Of a stretch of DNA of 12,288 bases, positions 6,553 through 12,288 are shown piece by piece; the first letter of the stretch is position 1; each line of letters opens with the position of its first letter. Source of the stretch: BS150m-G50 sp964501185 [NCBI: uncultured Bacteroidia bacterium] (GTDB lineage Bacteria > CAIWAD01 > BS150m-G50); assembly GCA_964501185.1 (NCBI GenBank), contig CAZCRT010000057.1, positions 1-12,288 on the forward strand, read 5' to 3'. The notes below the pieces were generated by a model that saw nothing but the letters and a program-made list of their open reading frames with translations, made no database searches and was not told where the DNA came from. Made by a program: the position numbers and the translations under genes.

Positions 6553-7059
6553 TCAGTTAGTGGTGGCTGCAGCAGCCCGTTTACCAAGATCCGCTTCCAG
6601 CATAAAGAGGGCCGCGCCATTATCTCCAACCAGTTTCAGGCGCTCAACTATTTCCAGCACTGTCGCTTCCTCTTCCACCTGTTCGGTAATGAACCACTGC
6701 AGGAAGGACTGAGTAGCAAAGTCTTTTTCATGAATCGTCAGATCAGCGATATTGTTGATCAACTCTGAGATCTTGCATTCATGCTGCCAGGATTCCTCAA
6801 ACACCTGCAGGGGGGAATCCCAACTGGTTTTAGGAGCTTCGATAGCGCTGATTTCGGCATTACCTCCACGGGCCTGGATGAATTCAAAAAACTTCATCCC
6901 ATGTTCCTGCTCCTCTTCGGCCTGCAGGCGCATCCAGTGAGCCATTCCCTTCAAGCTGTTTCCATCCATCCAGGCTGACATGGACAGGTAGAGGTTGGCT
7001 GAGAAAAATTCCATATTCATCTGCTCATTCAGGGCTGTCTGTACTTTCTGGGTCAACAT
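6553..7059 (-). CDS. ftn: Bacterial non-heme ferritin
   Basis: This 168-residue protein matches FtnA-type ferritins along its length. All ferroxidase ligands of E. coli FtnA occur at the same numbers: E17, E50, H53, E94, Q127 and E130, with E49 and E126 also acidic. The heme-binding methionine of bacterioferritin is not expected, and the helix arrangement fits the non-heme class. It oxidises Fe(II) and stores it as a mineral core in a 24-subunit shell, removing Fenton-active iron. It lies 35 nt downstream of the perR-like gene, with no room for a separate promoter, and has an AGAGGA site about 9 nt before the ATG. Co-transcription with the regulator implies induction by peroxide. Confidence 0.96.
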   Translation of the reverse strand: MLTQKVQTALNEQMNMEFFSANLYLSMSAWMDGNSLKGMAHWMRLQAEEEQEHGMKFFEFIQARGGNAEISAIEAPKTSWDSPLQVFEESWQHECKISELINNIADLTIHEKDFATQSFLQWFITEQVEEEATVLEIVERLKLVGDNGAALFMLEADLGKRAAAATTN

Positions 7060-7094
7060 GATTTGATTCCTCTTAAAGTGGTAAATTGCATCTG

Positions 7095-7508
7095 TTACTG
7101 GTGGTTATTTCTGTCTGCCTCTGTTCGCTGACACTCAGGGCAGAGTCCATAGTACTCGACATTGCACCCTTGAATCAGGTAGGCGCTATTTGTGGATTCA
7201 GAGTAATCCTGCACGCATGGTGATCGAAGTACCGGAATATCGATATCGTCAACCCGGTCACATTGCAGGCAACGGATATGGTTATGGGGCATGGTAGCCG
7301 CATCGAAACGTGTTTCACCCCCACTCAAAGCCAGTTTTTTTATCAACCCCAGCTTGGTCAGTAACTCAAGATTACGATATACAGTTGCCAGGCTGATACG
7401 GGGAAGGCGGTTGCGGACAATCTCATGCAGAGTGCTGGCGCTGGGATGTGATGTCAGCCCCTGAAGCTCTTCCAGTATGATCTGTCTCTGATTGGTGTTT
7501 CTAAGCAT
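7095..7508 (-). CDS. perR: Fur-family regulator, PerR-like
   Basis: A 137-residue metal-dependent repressor. The N-terminal winged helix (about residues 1-65) contains SLATVYRNLELLTKLGLIKK. The dimerisation domain has two zinc-binding pairs, C80-x2-C83 and C123-x2-C126. The regulatory metal site resembles PerR rather than Fur: H21 in HPSA, D69 in GETRFD (Fur has glutamate here), and H75 and H77 in HNH. D88 or D90 is the likely last ligand. Oxidation of the H21 or H75/H77 equivalents by peroxide inactivates Bacillus PerR. The start is set at the ATG at 7508 because AAGGAG lies 5 nt upstream; the frame is open to a TTG at 7529. It leads the oxygen-defence cluster and probably represses itself (see promoter). 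Confidence 0.9.
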   Translation of the reverse strand: MLRNTNQRQIILEELQGLTSHPSASTLHEIVRNRLPRISLATVYRNLELLTKLGLIKKLALSGGETRFDAATMPHNHIRCLQCDRVDDIDIPVLRSPCVQDYSESTNSAYLIQGCNVEYYGLCPECQRTEADRNNHQ

Positions 7509-7532
7509 TATTACTCCTTCCATTATCAATAA

Positions 7533-7547
7533 CTATTATCATTATAA
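7533..7547. promoter_or_regulatory. PerR-box-like operator
   Basis: CTATTATCATTATAA matches the Bacillus PerR box TTATAATNATTATAA at 12 of 14 defined positions. It covers the -10 hexamer of the perR promoter. AATGATAAT, the Fur/PerR half-site wording, also recurs at 7618-7626 and 7714-7722 in the same intergenic region, and ATTGATAAT occurs on the minus strand at 7530-7522. The region is AT-rich, which lowers the weight of the single matches. Confidence 0.55.
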
Positions 7548-7568
7548 TAAAAACAGGCTGATTGTCAA
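7541..7568 (-). promoter_or_regulatory. Consensus promoter of the perR-ferritin operon
   Basis: Minus-strand TTGACA (7568-7563), a 16-nt spacer and TATAAT (7546-7541): both hexamers are exact sigma70-type consensus. Transcription would begin near 7534, giving a leader of about 26 nt with the ribosome binding site of perR. Confidence 0.85.
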
Positions 7569-7805
7569 CAGAAAAATACCAAACGAGATTGCAACTCTGA
7601 AGAAGTTAATATAATACAATGATAATACAGCACATACGATTGACTCATTTGTGAACTATTTTTCTGTATCATCACTCGAGATGAATTCACACTCAATATT
7701 TAGACTCTTTACTAATGATAATATATATGGATAAGAAGATACCATATTTCTATATGTACCGGATAGATGCAATAGTACATGCTGCTGTTTCAAGGGCTTG
7801 GGGAG

Positions 7806-7822
7806 AGAAGTAATTGACTTCT
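7806..7822. promoter_or_regulatory. Dyad overlapping the -35 element of the TrmB operon
   Basis: AGAAGT-AATTG-ACTTCT is a perfect 6-bp inverted repeat with a 5-nt spacer. The -35 hexamer (7814-7819) lies inside it, the position of a repressor operator. The TrmB-like regulator encoded just downstream is the natural candidate to bind it, which is inference. Confidence 0.45.
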
Positions 7823-7841
7823 TAATAATATATGTTATACT
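7814..7841 (+). promoter_or_regulatory. Promoter of the TrmB-sorting-domain operon
   Basis: TTGACT (7814-7819), a 16-nt spacer and TATACT (7836-7841) with an extended -10 TG at 7833-7834. Transcription would start near 7848, about 30 nt before the TrmB-like start codon. Confidence 0.75.
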
Positions 7842-7877
7842 GTATGGGGATAACAAATCAGAGTAAGGTACATCATC

Positions 7878-8726
7878 ATGAATGATAGTCAAATAGTGGA
7901 CACTCTTAAGTTACTGGGTATACCCGAGCGGGAAGCGGAACTGTACCTGCAGCTGGTTCGGCATCCGGAAATGACTGCCGGTGAGTTGCATCGCCTTACC
8001 GGTATCAATCGCCCCCGGACTTATGCGCTACTGGCAGGGATGGTAACCAGGGGGCTCTGCCAGGAGCGGGTCGCAGGCAAGCATCGCTACTTCACCGCAG
8101 TGAAACCGGCTCAACTGCTTGCTCGCCTGGAGCGGGAACTGGCCTTCAAACAGGAGCAGGCTGCTGTCACTCTGGGGCAGCTTGACACGCTGTTTAACCA
8201 GAGCAGGCAGCAGGATCGAGCACTTGACTTCATAGAGGTCATCCGCAACCGGGAGCAGATTAACCAGTATTTCCTCACCTGCAATCAGCAGGTCGAAAAC
8301 GAGTTGTTGACCTTCCATCGTACCCCCTATGCTGTCACGGAGTGTAATATCTATGAAGAGATGATGGAAGCGGACCGCGAGAGCCTGGAACGGGGTGTAC
8401 AATTTCGCACCATCTACATGATGGAAGAGGAGCACCGTTACTTCCTGCATCTGACCATGGACCGGTTACGGTCCAGCGGCGATGTCAGTTTTCGGTTGGC
8501 AGACACACTACCGATCAAGATGTTCATCTTCGATCGCAAAAAAGTAATGCTGGCGCTATCAGCCGTACCTGGAATCACCGCTGAAGATTTTACCATGATT
8601 GCGGTAGAGGATCCCGGTTTTGCCACCGCCTGTGTTTCGCTCTTTGAATTCGAGTGGGCCAGGTCGATGACTGAAGATGATTGGATCAAAAAACACGGTC
8701 GACCAGAGCAGGGGTCGAGTGACTGA
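7878..8726 (+). CDS. TrmB-family transcriptional regulator
   Basis: The 282-residue protein begins with a winged helix-turn-helix (about residues 1-75; recognition region GELHRLTGINRPRTYALLAGM at 35-55, read as GELHRLTGINRP then RTYALLAGM). A helical linker follows (about 78-112). A C-terminal effector domain (about 115-265) contains the FRLADTLPIKMFIFDRKKVMLAL pattern, split FRLADTLP and IKMFIFDRKKVMLAL, typical of TrmB proteins. Such regulators often sense sugars in archaea, but the ligand here cannot be told. The start is preceded by TAAGGT about 8 nt upstream, a moderate site. The stop is 16 nt before the next gene, so it is co-transcribed with two exported sorting-domain proteins. It could instead act on the divergent oxygen genes. 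Confidence 0.85.
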   Translation: MNDSQIVDTLKLLGIPEREAELYLQLVRHPEMTAGELHRLTGINRPRTYALLAGMVTRGLCQERVAGKHRYFTAVKPAQLLARLERELAFKQEQAAVTLGQLDTLFNQSRQQDRALDFIEVIRNREQINQYFLTCNQQVENELLTFHRTPYAVTECNIYEEMMEADRESLERGVQFRTIYMMEEEHRYFLHLTMDRLRSSGDVSFRLADTLPIKMFIFDRKKVMLALSAVPGITAEDFTMIAVEDPGFATACVSLFEFEWARSMTEDDWIKKHGRPEQGSSD

Positions 8727-8742
8727 TATACAGGAGAGAGCC

Positions 8743-10104
8743 ATGAGAATATTGACGATTATCATCGGACTGGTCTGGCTTACCACCAGTGCTACTGCCC
8801 TGATACTGAATGTGCCTGATGAATACAGCACCATCCAGAGCGCTATCACAGCCAGTAGCAGTGGTGATACAGTGCTGGTCCAACCGGGAACCTACCAGCA
8901 GAATATTACTTTTCAAGGTCGGGCAGTGACTGTCGCGTCAACCTATATTTTCACCGGAGAAGAAAGCGCTATTGAACAAACCATTATCAACGGGGGGAAC
9001 AGCAACAGTTGTGTTCGTTTCAACAATGACGAAACCGCATCATCAAAGCTGATCGGCTTTACCCTTACTAATGGCTCGACCGACTACTATGGCGGTGGTA
9101 TTTATTGCTATGGCGCCAGCCCCACACTCAGCAACCTTATCATAACCGGTAATAGTTCCGAGGGTGGTGGTGGCATGGCATTTTTCTCCCACTCCTCCGC
9201 TACCGGATCTGATATACTGGTTGAGGATAATAGCGGTGACGAGGGTGGTGGAATCTACTGCCATGACTTTGGCGATATCATCATGACCGATCTGGTTGTG
9301 CGGAACAACTCGTCCAACCATGGCGGCGGCATCCTGATCAGCTATTCAGACCCGATCTTCTCTAATACCGTTATTTATGACAACAACGCGCCTTTCGGTG
9401 GTGGTGTTTATGTCTACAACTACTCCACTCCGCAATTCTACAATGCGACTGTAACCGGCAACAGCGCCGATTACGGCGGCGGTTTTTATTGTAGTGATCT
9501 GCAATGTCAACCGAATATCTACAGCTCAATTCTCTGGCAGAACACACCACAGGAGGTCTTTGCCCTTTCCACCTATTACCCGCCGGTGATCACCTATACT
9601 GACGTTGAGGATGGTACCTGGGAGAGCTGGTTCGGTGAAGGGTGCATTGATGATGATCCGCTGTTTGCTAATCCTAACAATAACGATTTTCATCTGACTG
9701 TTGGTTCACCCTGCATCGATACCGGTGATCCCGACGCACCGCCTGATCCTGACGGCACTGTTGTCGATATGGGCGCCTATCCGTTCACTCAGAATGAAGA
9801 GGCGACTGTTCAGATCACCGACGTCACCGAATTCACTCTGGCCGGGAATTACCCGAATCCTTTCAATCTGGAAACGGTATTCCACTATACACTGAGGCAT
9901 AATGCTCCTGTAGAGCTGGTTATCTTCACTGTTGCCGGTCAACGACTCGCTACTCCGGTGAATCAGTTTCAACCTGCAGGTAGACATCAGGTCAACTGGA
10001 GGGGTGTGGATTACCAGGGAAAAGCACTTGCCAGCGGAATTTACCTTTACCGGTTAACTGCTGGTGAATATCAAGCCACCGGTAAAATCACACTTGTGAA
10101 ATAG
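8743..10104 (+). CDS. Exported right-handed beta-helix protein with T9SS-type C-terminal sorting domain
   Basis: 453 residues in three parts. A signal peptide (about 1-19, ending SATA) comes first. A parallel beta-helix (about 24-345) opens with STIQSAITASSSGDTVLVQPGTY (split STIQSAITASSS, GDTVLVQPGTY). It has Gly-Gly-Gly turns at 117, 141-144, 168, 194, 219 and 245, a period of 24-27 residues, and closes with DPLFANPNNNDFHL and GSPCIDTGDP, the choice-of-anchor Q style ending. The sorting domain (about 365-453) has NYPNPFN, a central strand set, and ALASGIYLYRL with a terminal K. It is probably delivered to the cell surface. Beta-helices of this kind are often carbohydrate-binding or lyases; no catalytic residues are recognised. 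AGGAG lies 6 nt before the chosen ATG. Upstream in-frame codons to 8677 overlap the TrmB gene and were excluded. Confidence 0.88.
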   Translation: MRILTIIIGLVWLTTSATALILNVPDEYSTIQSAITASSSGDTVLVQPGTYQQNITFQGRAVTVASTYIFTGEESAIEQTIINGGNSNSCVRFNNDETASSKLIGFTLTNGSTDYYGGGIYCYGASPTLSNLIITGNSSEGGGGMAFFSHSSATGSDILVEDNSGDEGGGIYCHDFGDIIMTDLVVRNNSSNHGGGILISYSDPIFSNTVIYDNNAPFGGGVYVYNYSTPQFYNATVTGNSADYGGGFYCSDLQCQPNIYSSILWQNTPQEVFALSTYYPPVITYTDVEDGTWESWFGEGCIDDDPLFANPNNNDFHLTVGSPCIDTGDPDAPPDPDGTVVDMGAYPFTQNEEATVQITDVTEFTLAGNYPNPFNLETVFHYTLRHNAPVELVIFTVAGQRLATPVNQFQPAGRHQVNWRGVDYQGKALASGIYLYRLTAGEYQATGKITLVK

Positions 10105-10141
10105 AGTAGACAATTAACAGAACTGGTAAATGGAGTTCACA

Positions 10142-11416
10142 ATGATATTCAGACAACTAAACACTTTTATCACGGTAATAACTCTCTGCCTTTCATTGTC
10201 CAACCAGGCAGTCGCTGTGTGGACACAGCAACCTTCCGGAGTCAGTGATAACCTTTACGCGGTTCATCTGCTGAATCCGGAAACCGGTTTCGCAGTTGGC
10301 TGGGGCAGCAGCTCCGGCGCTCAGGCGTTGCGAACGCTTGATGGAGGTGAGACCTGGACCCACAGCACACTTTCCTACGGTTCCTTTGTATTCTCGGTTA
10401 CCTTCACCGATGATCAGCATGGTTACGCTGCCGGTTGCCTGAATGGTGGCCAGGCGGGAGCTGTCTTTAAAACCTCAAATGGAGGTGACAGCTGGACCTA
10501 CTCCTCCATGAGTGCCACCTACGGGCTATATGATGTTGAGTTCGCCACACCTGAGCTCGGTTTCGCCTGCGGCTGGCTGGGAAAAATCTACCGAACCACG
10601 AACGGTGGTGCCAGTTGGAGTTCCGTCAACTCCGGCACCGGAAATGTACTGCGCTGGATGAGCATTCCAACCGAAACCACCGGCTATATAGTAGGTGGTA
10701 CAAACTGGGATAATCCCAACCGGCTTTACAGGAGCACCAATGGTGGGGATAACTGGTCCTTCGTCCACACTTTCAGCGGTGCCGTAATCGGTGGTGTTCA
10801 CTTTTTCAACGACAGTTGTGGCGTGGTAAGTGGTGGCAGCGGAGGCAGTATCATCATGAAAACCTGTGATAGTGGTGCCAACTGGGAAACTGTATACAGC
10901 GGTACCGGGCTGTTTCAATCCATTTCCTTTGATGATAACGGGACCGGCTATGCCTGCGGCAACAGCGGGCGGGTAGTGCGGTCTGTAGACTTCGGTGACA
11001 GCTGGGAAGAGCTGGATACAGTCTCGCCAGTAACCACCCTCCTGGGGATTTCCGGCATAGAGGATGCTGTCTGCACTGTGGGAACTTCAGGTCGTATTTT
11101 CAGAGACCAGTTCGGTGAGAGTGTCGGGCAGCTGGAACCTGCGGGGTGGTCCGGTGATTTCCGGCTGGGACAGAATTTCCCCAATCCTTTCAATCCGGTA
11201 ACGACAATTGAGTTCGAGTTACCAGTAGCTCAGGAAGCAACTCTGACAGTATACAACCTACAGGGGGAGGCGATAGGGCATAAAGCAGCAGACTACTATC
11301 AGGCAGGGATTCACCAGCTGCAGTTTGATGGTTCCGGTCTGGCGAGTGGTCTGTATCTGTATGTGCTCAGTACCGATGCGGGAAAATTATGCGGTAAAAT
11401 GCTGTTGGCAAAATAA
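10142..11416 (+). CDS. Exported Asp-box (BNR/Ycf48-like) beta-propeller with T9SS-type sorting domain
   Basis: 424 residues. A signal peptide (1-25, ending AVA) is followed by a propeller with Asp-boxes of form S/T-x-D/N-x-G-x-x-W at 65-72, 111-118, 152-159, 198-205, 241-248 and 281-288, spaced 40-46 residues. A seventh, degenerate blade (about 300-325) lacks the box, so the fold is probably seven-bladed like Ycf48. The domain from about 340 has NFPNPFNP and SGLASGLYLYVL with a terminal K, a type A sorting domain. It is expected at the cell surface; ligand and activity are unknown, and no sialidase catalytic set is visible. The start at 10142 has GGAG 6 nt upstream; an ATG 12 nt earlier has none. 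It follows the beta-helix gene by 37 nt and ends 12 nt from convergent phoU. Confidence 0.88.
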   Translation: MIFRQLNTFITVITLCLSLSNQAVAVWTQQPSGVSDNLYAVHLLNPETGFAVGWGSSSGAQALRTLDGGETWTHSTLSYGSFVFSVTFTDDQHGYAAGCLNGGQAGAVFKTSNGGDSWTYSSMSATYGLYDVEFATPELGFACGWLGKIYRTTNGGASWSSVNSGTGNVLRWMSIPTETTGYIVGGTNWDNPNRLYRSTNGGDNWSFVHTFSGAVIGGVHFFNDSCGVVSGGSGGSIIMKTCDSGANWETVYSGTGLFQSISFDDNGTGYACGNSGRVVRSVDFGDSWEELDTVSPVTTLLGISGIEDAVCTVGTSGRIFRDQFGESVGQLEPAGWSGDFRLGQNFPNPFNPVTTIEFELPVAQEATLTVYNLQGEAIGHKAADYYQAGIHQLQFDGSGLASGLYLYVLSTDAGKLCGKMLLAK

Positions 11417-11428
11417 AGAGAGTGACTT

Positions 11429-12085
11429 TTAACCCAGACGATGCCGGATGATCTTTCCCTTAACCATGTACTGCACATCTTCGGCGATATTGGTGCAGTG
11501 ATCGGCAGCGCGCTCCAGCTGGCGCGAGATCCCCAGCAGCAACAGCCAGCCGAAAACCAGCGCCGGATCTGTCGGGATTGTTTCCGCTACTAGTTTATGA
11601 AAATCCCTGTGGTATGAGTCGATCTCGTCGTCCATTTCACAAACCCGCATAGCAGTTTCGAGATTGGACTCAATCAGAGCATCCAGGCTGAGTTGGAGCA
11701 TAACACCGGTTGTCTCTGCCATCCGCGGTAGCATATCGGGAATAGCAATCAGCGGTTCCGTCACGAGTCGCTTCACCCGTTCAGCAATATTTGAAGCCAG
11801 GTCACCTATCCGCTCCAGGTCGTTGTTGAGCTTCAGAACCGCTACGATATAGCGCAGATCGCTGGCAACCGGCTGGTATAAAGCGAGGGTTTTGAGGCAT
11901 TCCTCCTCCACCTCTACCTCCATCTCGTCGATTTCAGCATCCTTACTGATTACCAGTTGCGCCAGATCCAGATCCCGCTCCCAGAGCGCTGAGAGTGCGG
12001 TGCGCAGGCTTTCCTCTACCAGAGTACCTTCGCGCAATATCATTTTACGGAGTCTTGCGATCTCCCTTTGCAGATGTTCAGCCAT
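11429..12085 (-). CDS. phoU: Phosphate signalling protein PhoU
   Basis: The 218-residue protein is all-helical, made of two repeated three-helix bundles. Each bundle has the family's metal-binding motif E-R-x2-D: E91-R92-x2-D95 with N99, and E191-R192-x2-D195 with N199. PhoU links the Pst phosphate transporter to the PhoR histidine kinase and keeps the response off when phosphate is plentiful, acting in the cytoplasm near the membrane. The start is set at 12085, where AAGGA lies 4 nt upstream; open codons continue to 12160 but would add a 25-residue tail unlike the family. No pst, phoB or phoR gene is in the window. It faces the propeller gene with a 12-nt gap and no visible terminator between them. 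Confidence 0.95.
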   Translation of the reverse strand: MAEHLQREIARLRKMILREGTLVEESLRTALSALWERDLDLAQLVISKDAEIDEMEVEVEEECLKTLALYQPVASDLRYIVAVLKLNNDLERIGDLASNIAERVKRLVTEPLIAIPDMLPRMAETTGVMLQLSLDALIESNLETAMRVCEMDDEIDSYHRDFHKLVAETIPTDPALVFGWLLLLGISRQLERAADHCTNIAEDVQYMVKGKIIRHRLG

Positions 12086-12156
12086 ATGTTCCTTTCCAGC
12101 GTCAACTGTATATTTTCCATTCTTAGCGATTCTCATAAATAATTGCTGTTTGAAAC

Positions 12157-12168
12157 CCACTATAGTGG
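12157..12168. promoter_or_regulatory. Perfect palindrome in the phoU leader
   Basis: CCACTATAGTGG is a perfect 12-bp palindrome 72 nt before the phoU start. On the minus strand it contains TATAGT, a possible -10 box, but no good -35 hexamer stands upstream. It does not resemble a Pho box (CTGTCAT repeats). Confidence 0.3.
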
Positions 12169-12210
12169 TACCCGGAATTAGTGCATTGAAATTGCAGATA
12201 ACCCTCCTGA

Positions 12211-12225
12211 ATCCCCGAAGGGGAT
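12211..12225. repeat. Small GC-rich hairpin next to the right repeat
   Basis: ATCCCC-GAA-GGGGAT is a perfect 6-bp stem with a 3-nt loop, 11 nt inside the right copy of the 52-bp repeat. It has no T-tract on either strand. It may be part of a larger mobile or palindromic intergenic element. Confidence 0.4.
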
Positions 12226-12236
12226 GGCAGAATATA

Positions 12237-12288
12237 GGTTCATCGCGGAATTTAGGGGAAAAAGAGACAGCGACATCGCATCATTGAT
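12237..12288 (-). repeat. Right copy of the 52-bp perfect inverted repeat
   Basis: Exact reverse complement of 56-107. The match runs to the last base of the window, so the true repeat may be longer. The copy lies upstream of phoU, about 150 nt from its start codon. The inward-facing flanks differ: the left copy is followed by the cydAB terminator and this one by a small GC-rich hairpin. Confidence 0.9.

Larger units (their letters stand above)
7509..7877. other. Divergent intergenic region, 369 bp, AT-rich
   Basis: No credible gene is seen here. A 78-codon open frame on the minus strand (7892-7656) overlaps the TrmB start, has no ribosome binding site and shows no recognisable domain. The region holds the perR promoter at its left end, the trmB-like promoter at its right end, three AATGATAAT motifs, and a further weak plus-strand promoter-like pair (TTGCAA at 7589, TATAAT at 7610, spacer 15). 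The base composition is clearly lower in GC than the flanking genes. Confidence 0.6.

Noticed and set aside
7656-7892. 78-codon minus-strand open frame in the divergent intergenic region
   Set aside because: It overlaps the TrmB start, has no ribosome binding site, is AT-rich by composition and shows no recognisable domain.
12211-12225. Intrinsic terminator at the ATCCCC/GGGGAT hairpin
   Set aside because: There is no T-tract on either strand and no gene ends there.
1-12288. CRISPR array, tRNA, rRNA, insertion sequence or phage genes
   Set aside because: No regularly spaced repeats, no tRNA-like or rRNA-like sequence, and no transposase, integrase or phage protein were seen; the only long repeat is the 52-bp inverted pair.

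Overview
The window looks like chromosomal DNA from an anaerobic or microaerophilic bacterium of the FCB superphylum or a neighbouring candidate phylum. Two pieces of evidence support this. Two secreted proteins end in a YPNPFN-type C-terminal sorting domain, which is used by type IX secretion systems. The other genes form a dense set of anaerobe-type oxygen defences: superoxide reductase, flavodiiron protein, rubredoxin, stand-alone erythrins, and cytochrome bd as the only oxidase. A species cannot be named from the sequence.

Layout. Positions 1-12 hold the first four codons of a minus-strand gene that leaves the window. A 52-bp repeat follows at 56-107. From 7508 down to 166, everything is on the minus strand and reads as an oxygen-response island: perR-like regulator, ferritin, 2-Cys peroxiredoxin, erythrin 1, desulfoferrodoxin, flavodiiron protein, erythrin 2, rubredoxin, terminator, cydA, cydB, terminator. 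A 369-bp AT-rich intergenic region (7509-7877) holds two divergent, near-consensus sigma70-type promoters. Rightward from it runs a TrmB-family regulator followed closely by two exported proteins, a beta-helix and a seven-bladed Asp-box propeller, each with a sorting domain. A convergent phoU gene comes next. The last 52 bases are a perfect inverted copy of the repeat at 56-107.

How the genes fit together. Rubredoxin can pass electrons to the flavodiiron protein (O2 to water), to desulfoferrodoxin (superoxide to peroxide) and to the erythrins. Peroxiredoxin and the erythrins remove peroxide, ferritin sequesters iron, and cytochrome bd consumes O2 at the membrane. The perR-like gene has a fully consensus promoter whose -10 box lies inside a PerR-box-like sequence, so self-repression relieved by peroxide is likely.

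The least explained part is the operon of a TrmB-like regulator and two T9SS-type surface proteins. A dyad overlaps the -35 element of its promoter. The 52-bp inverted repeats that bracket about 12.1 kb are the other structure the genes do not explain.
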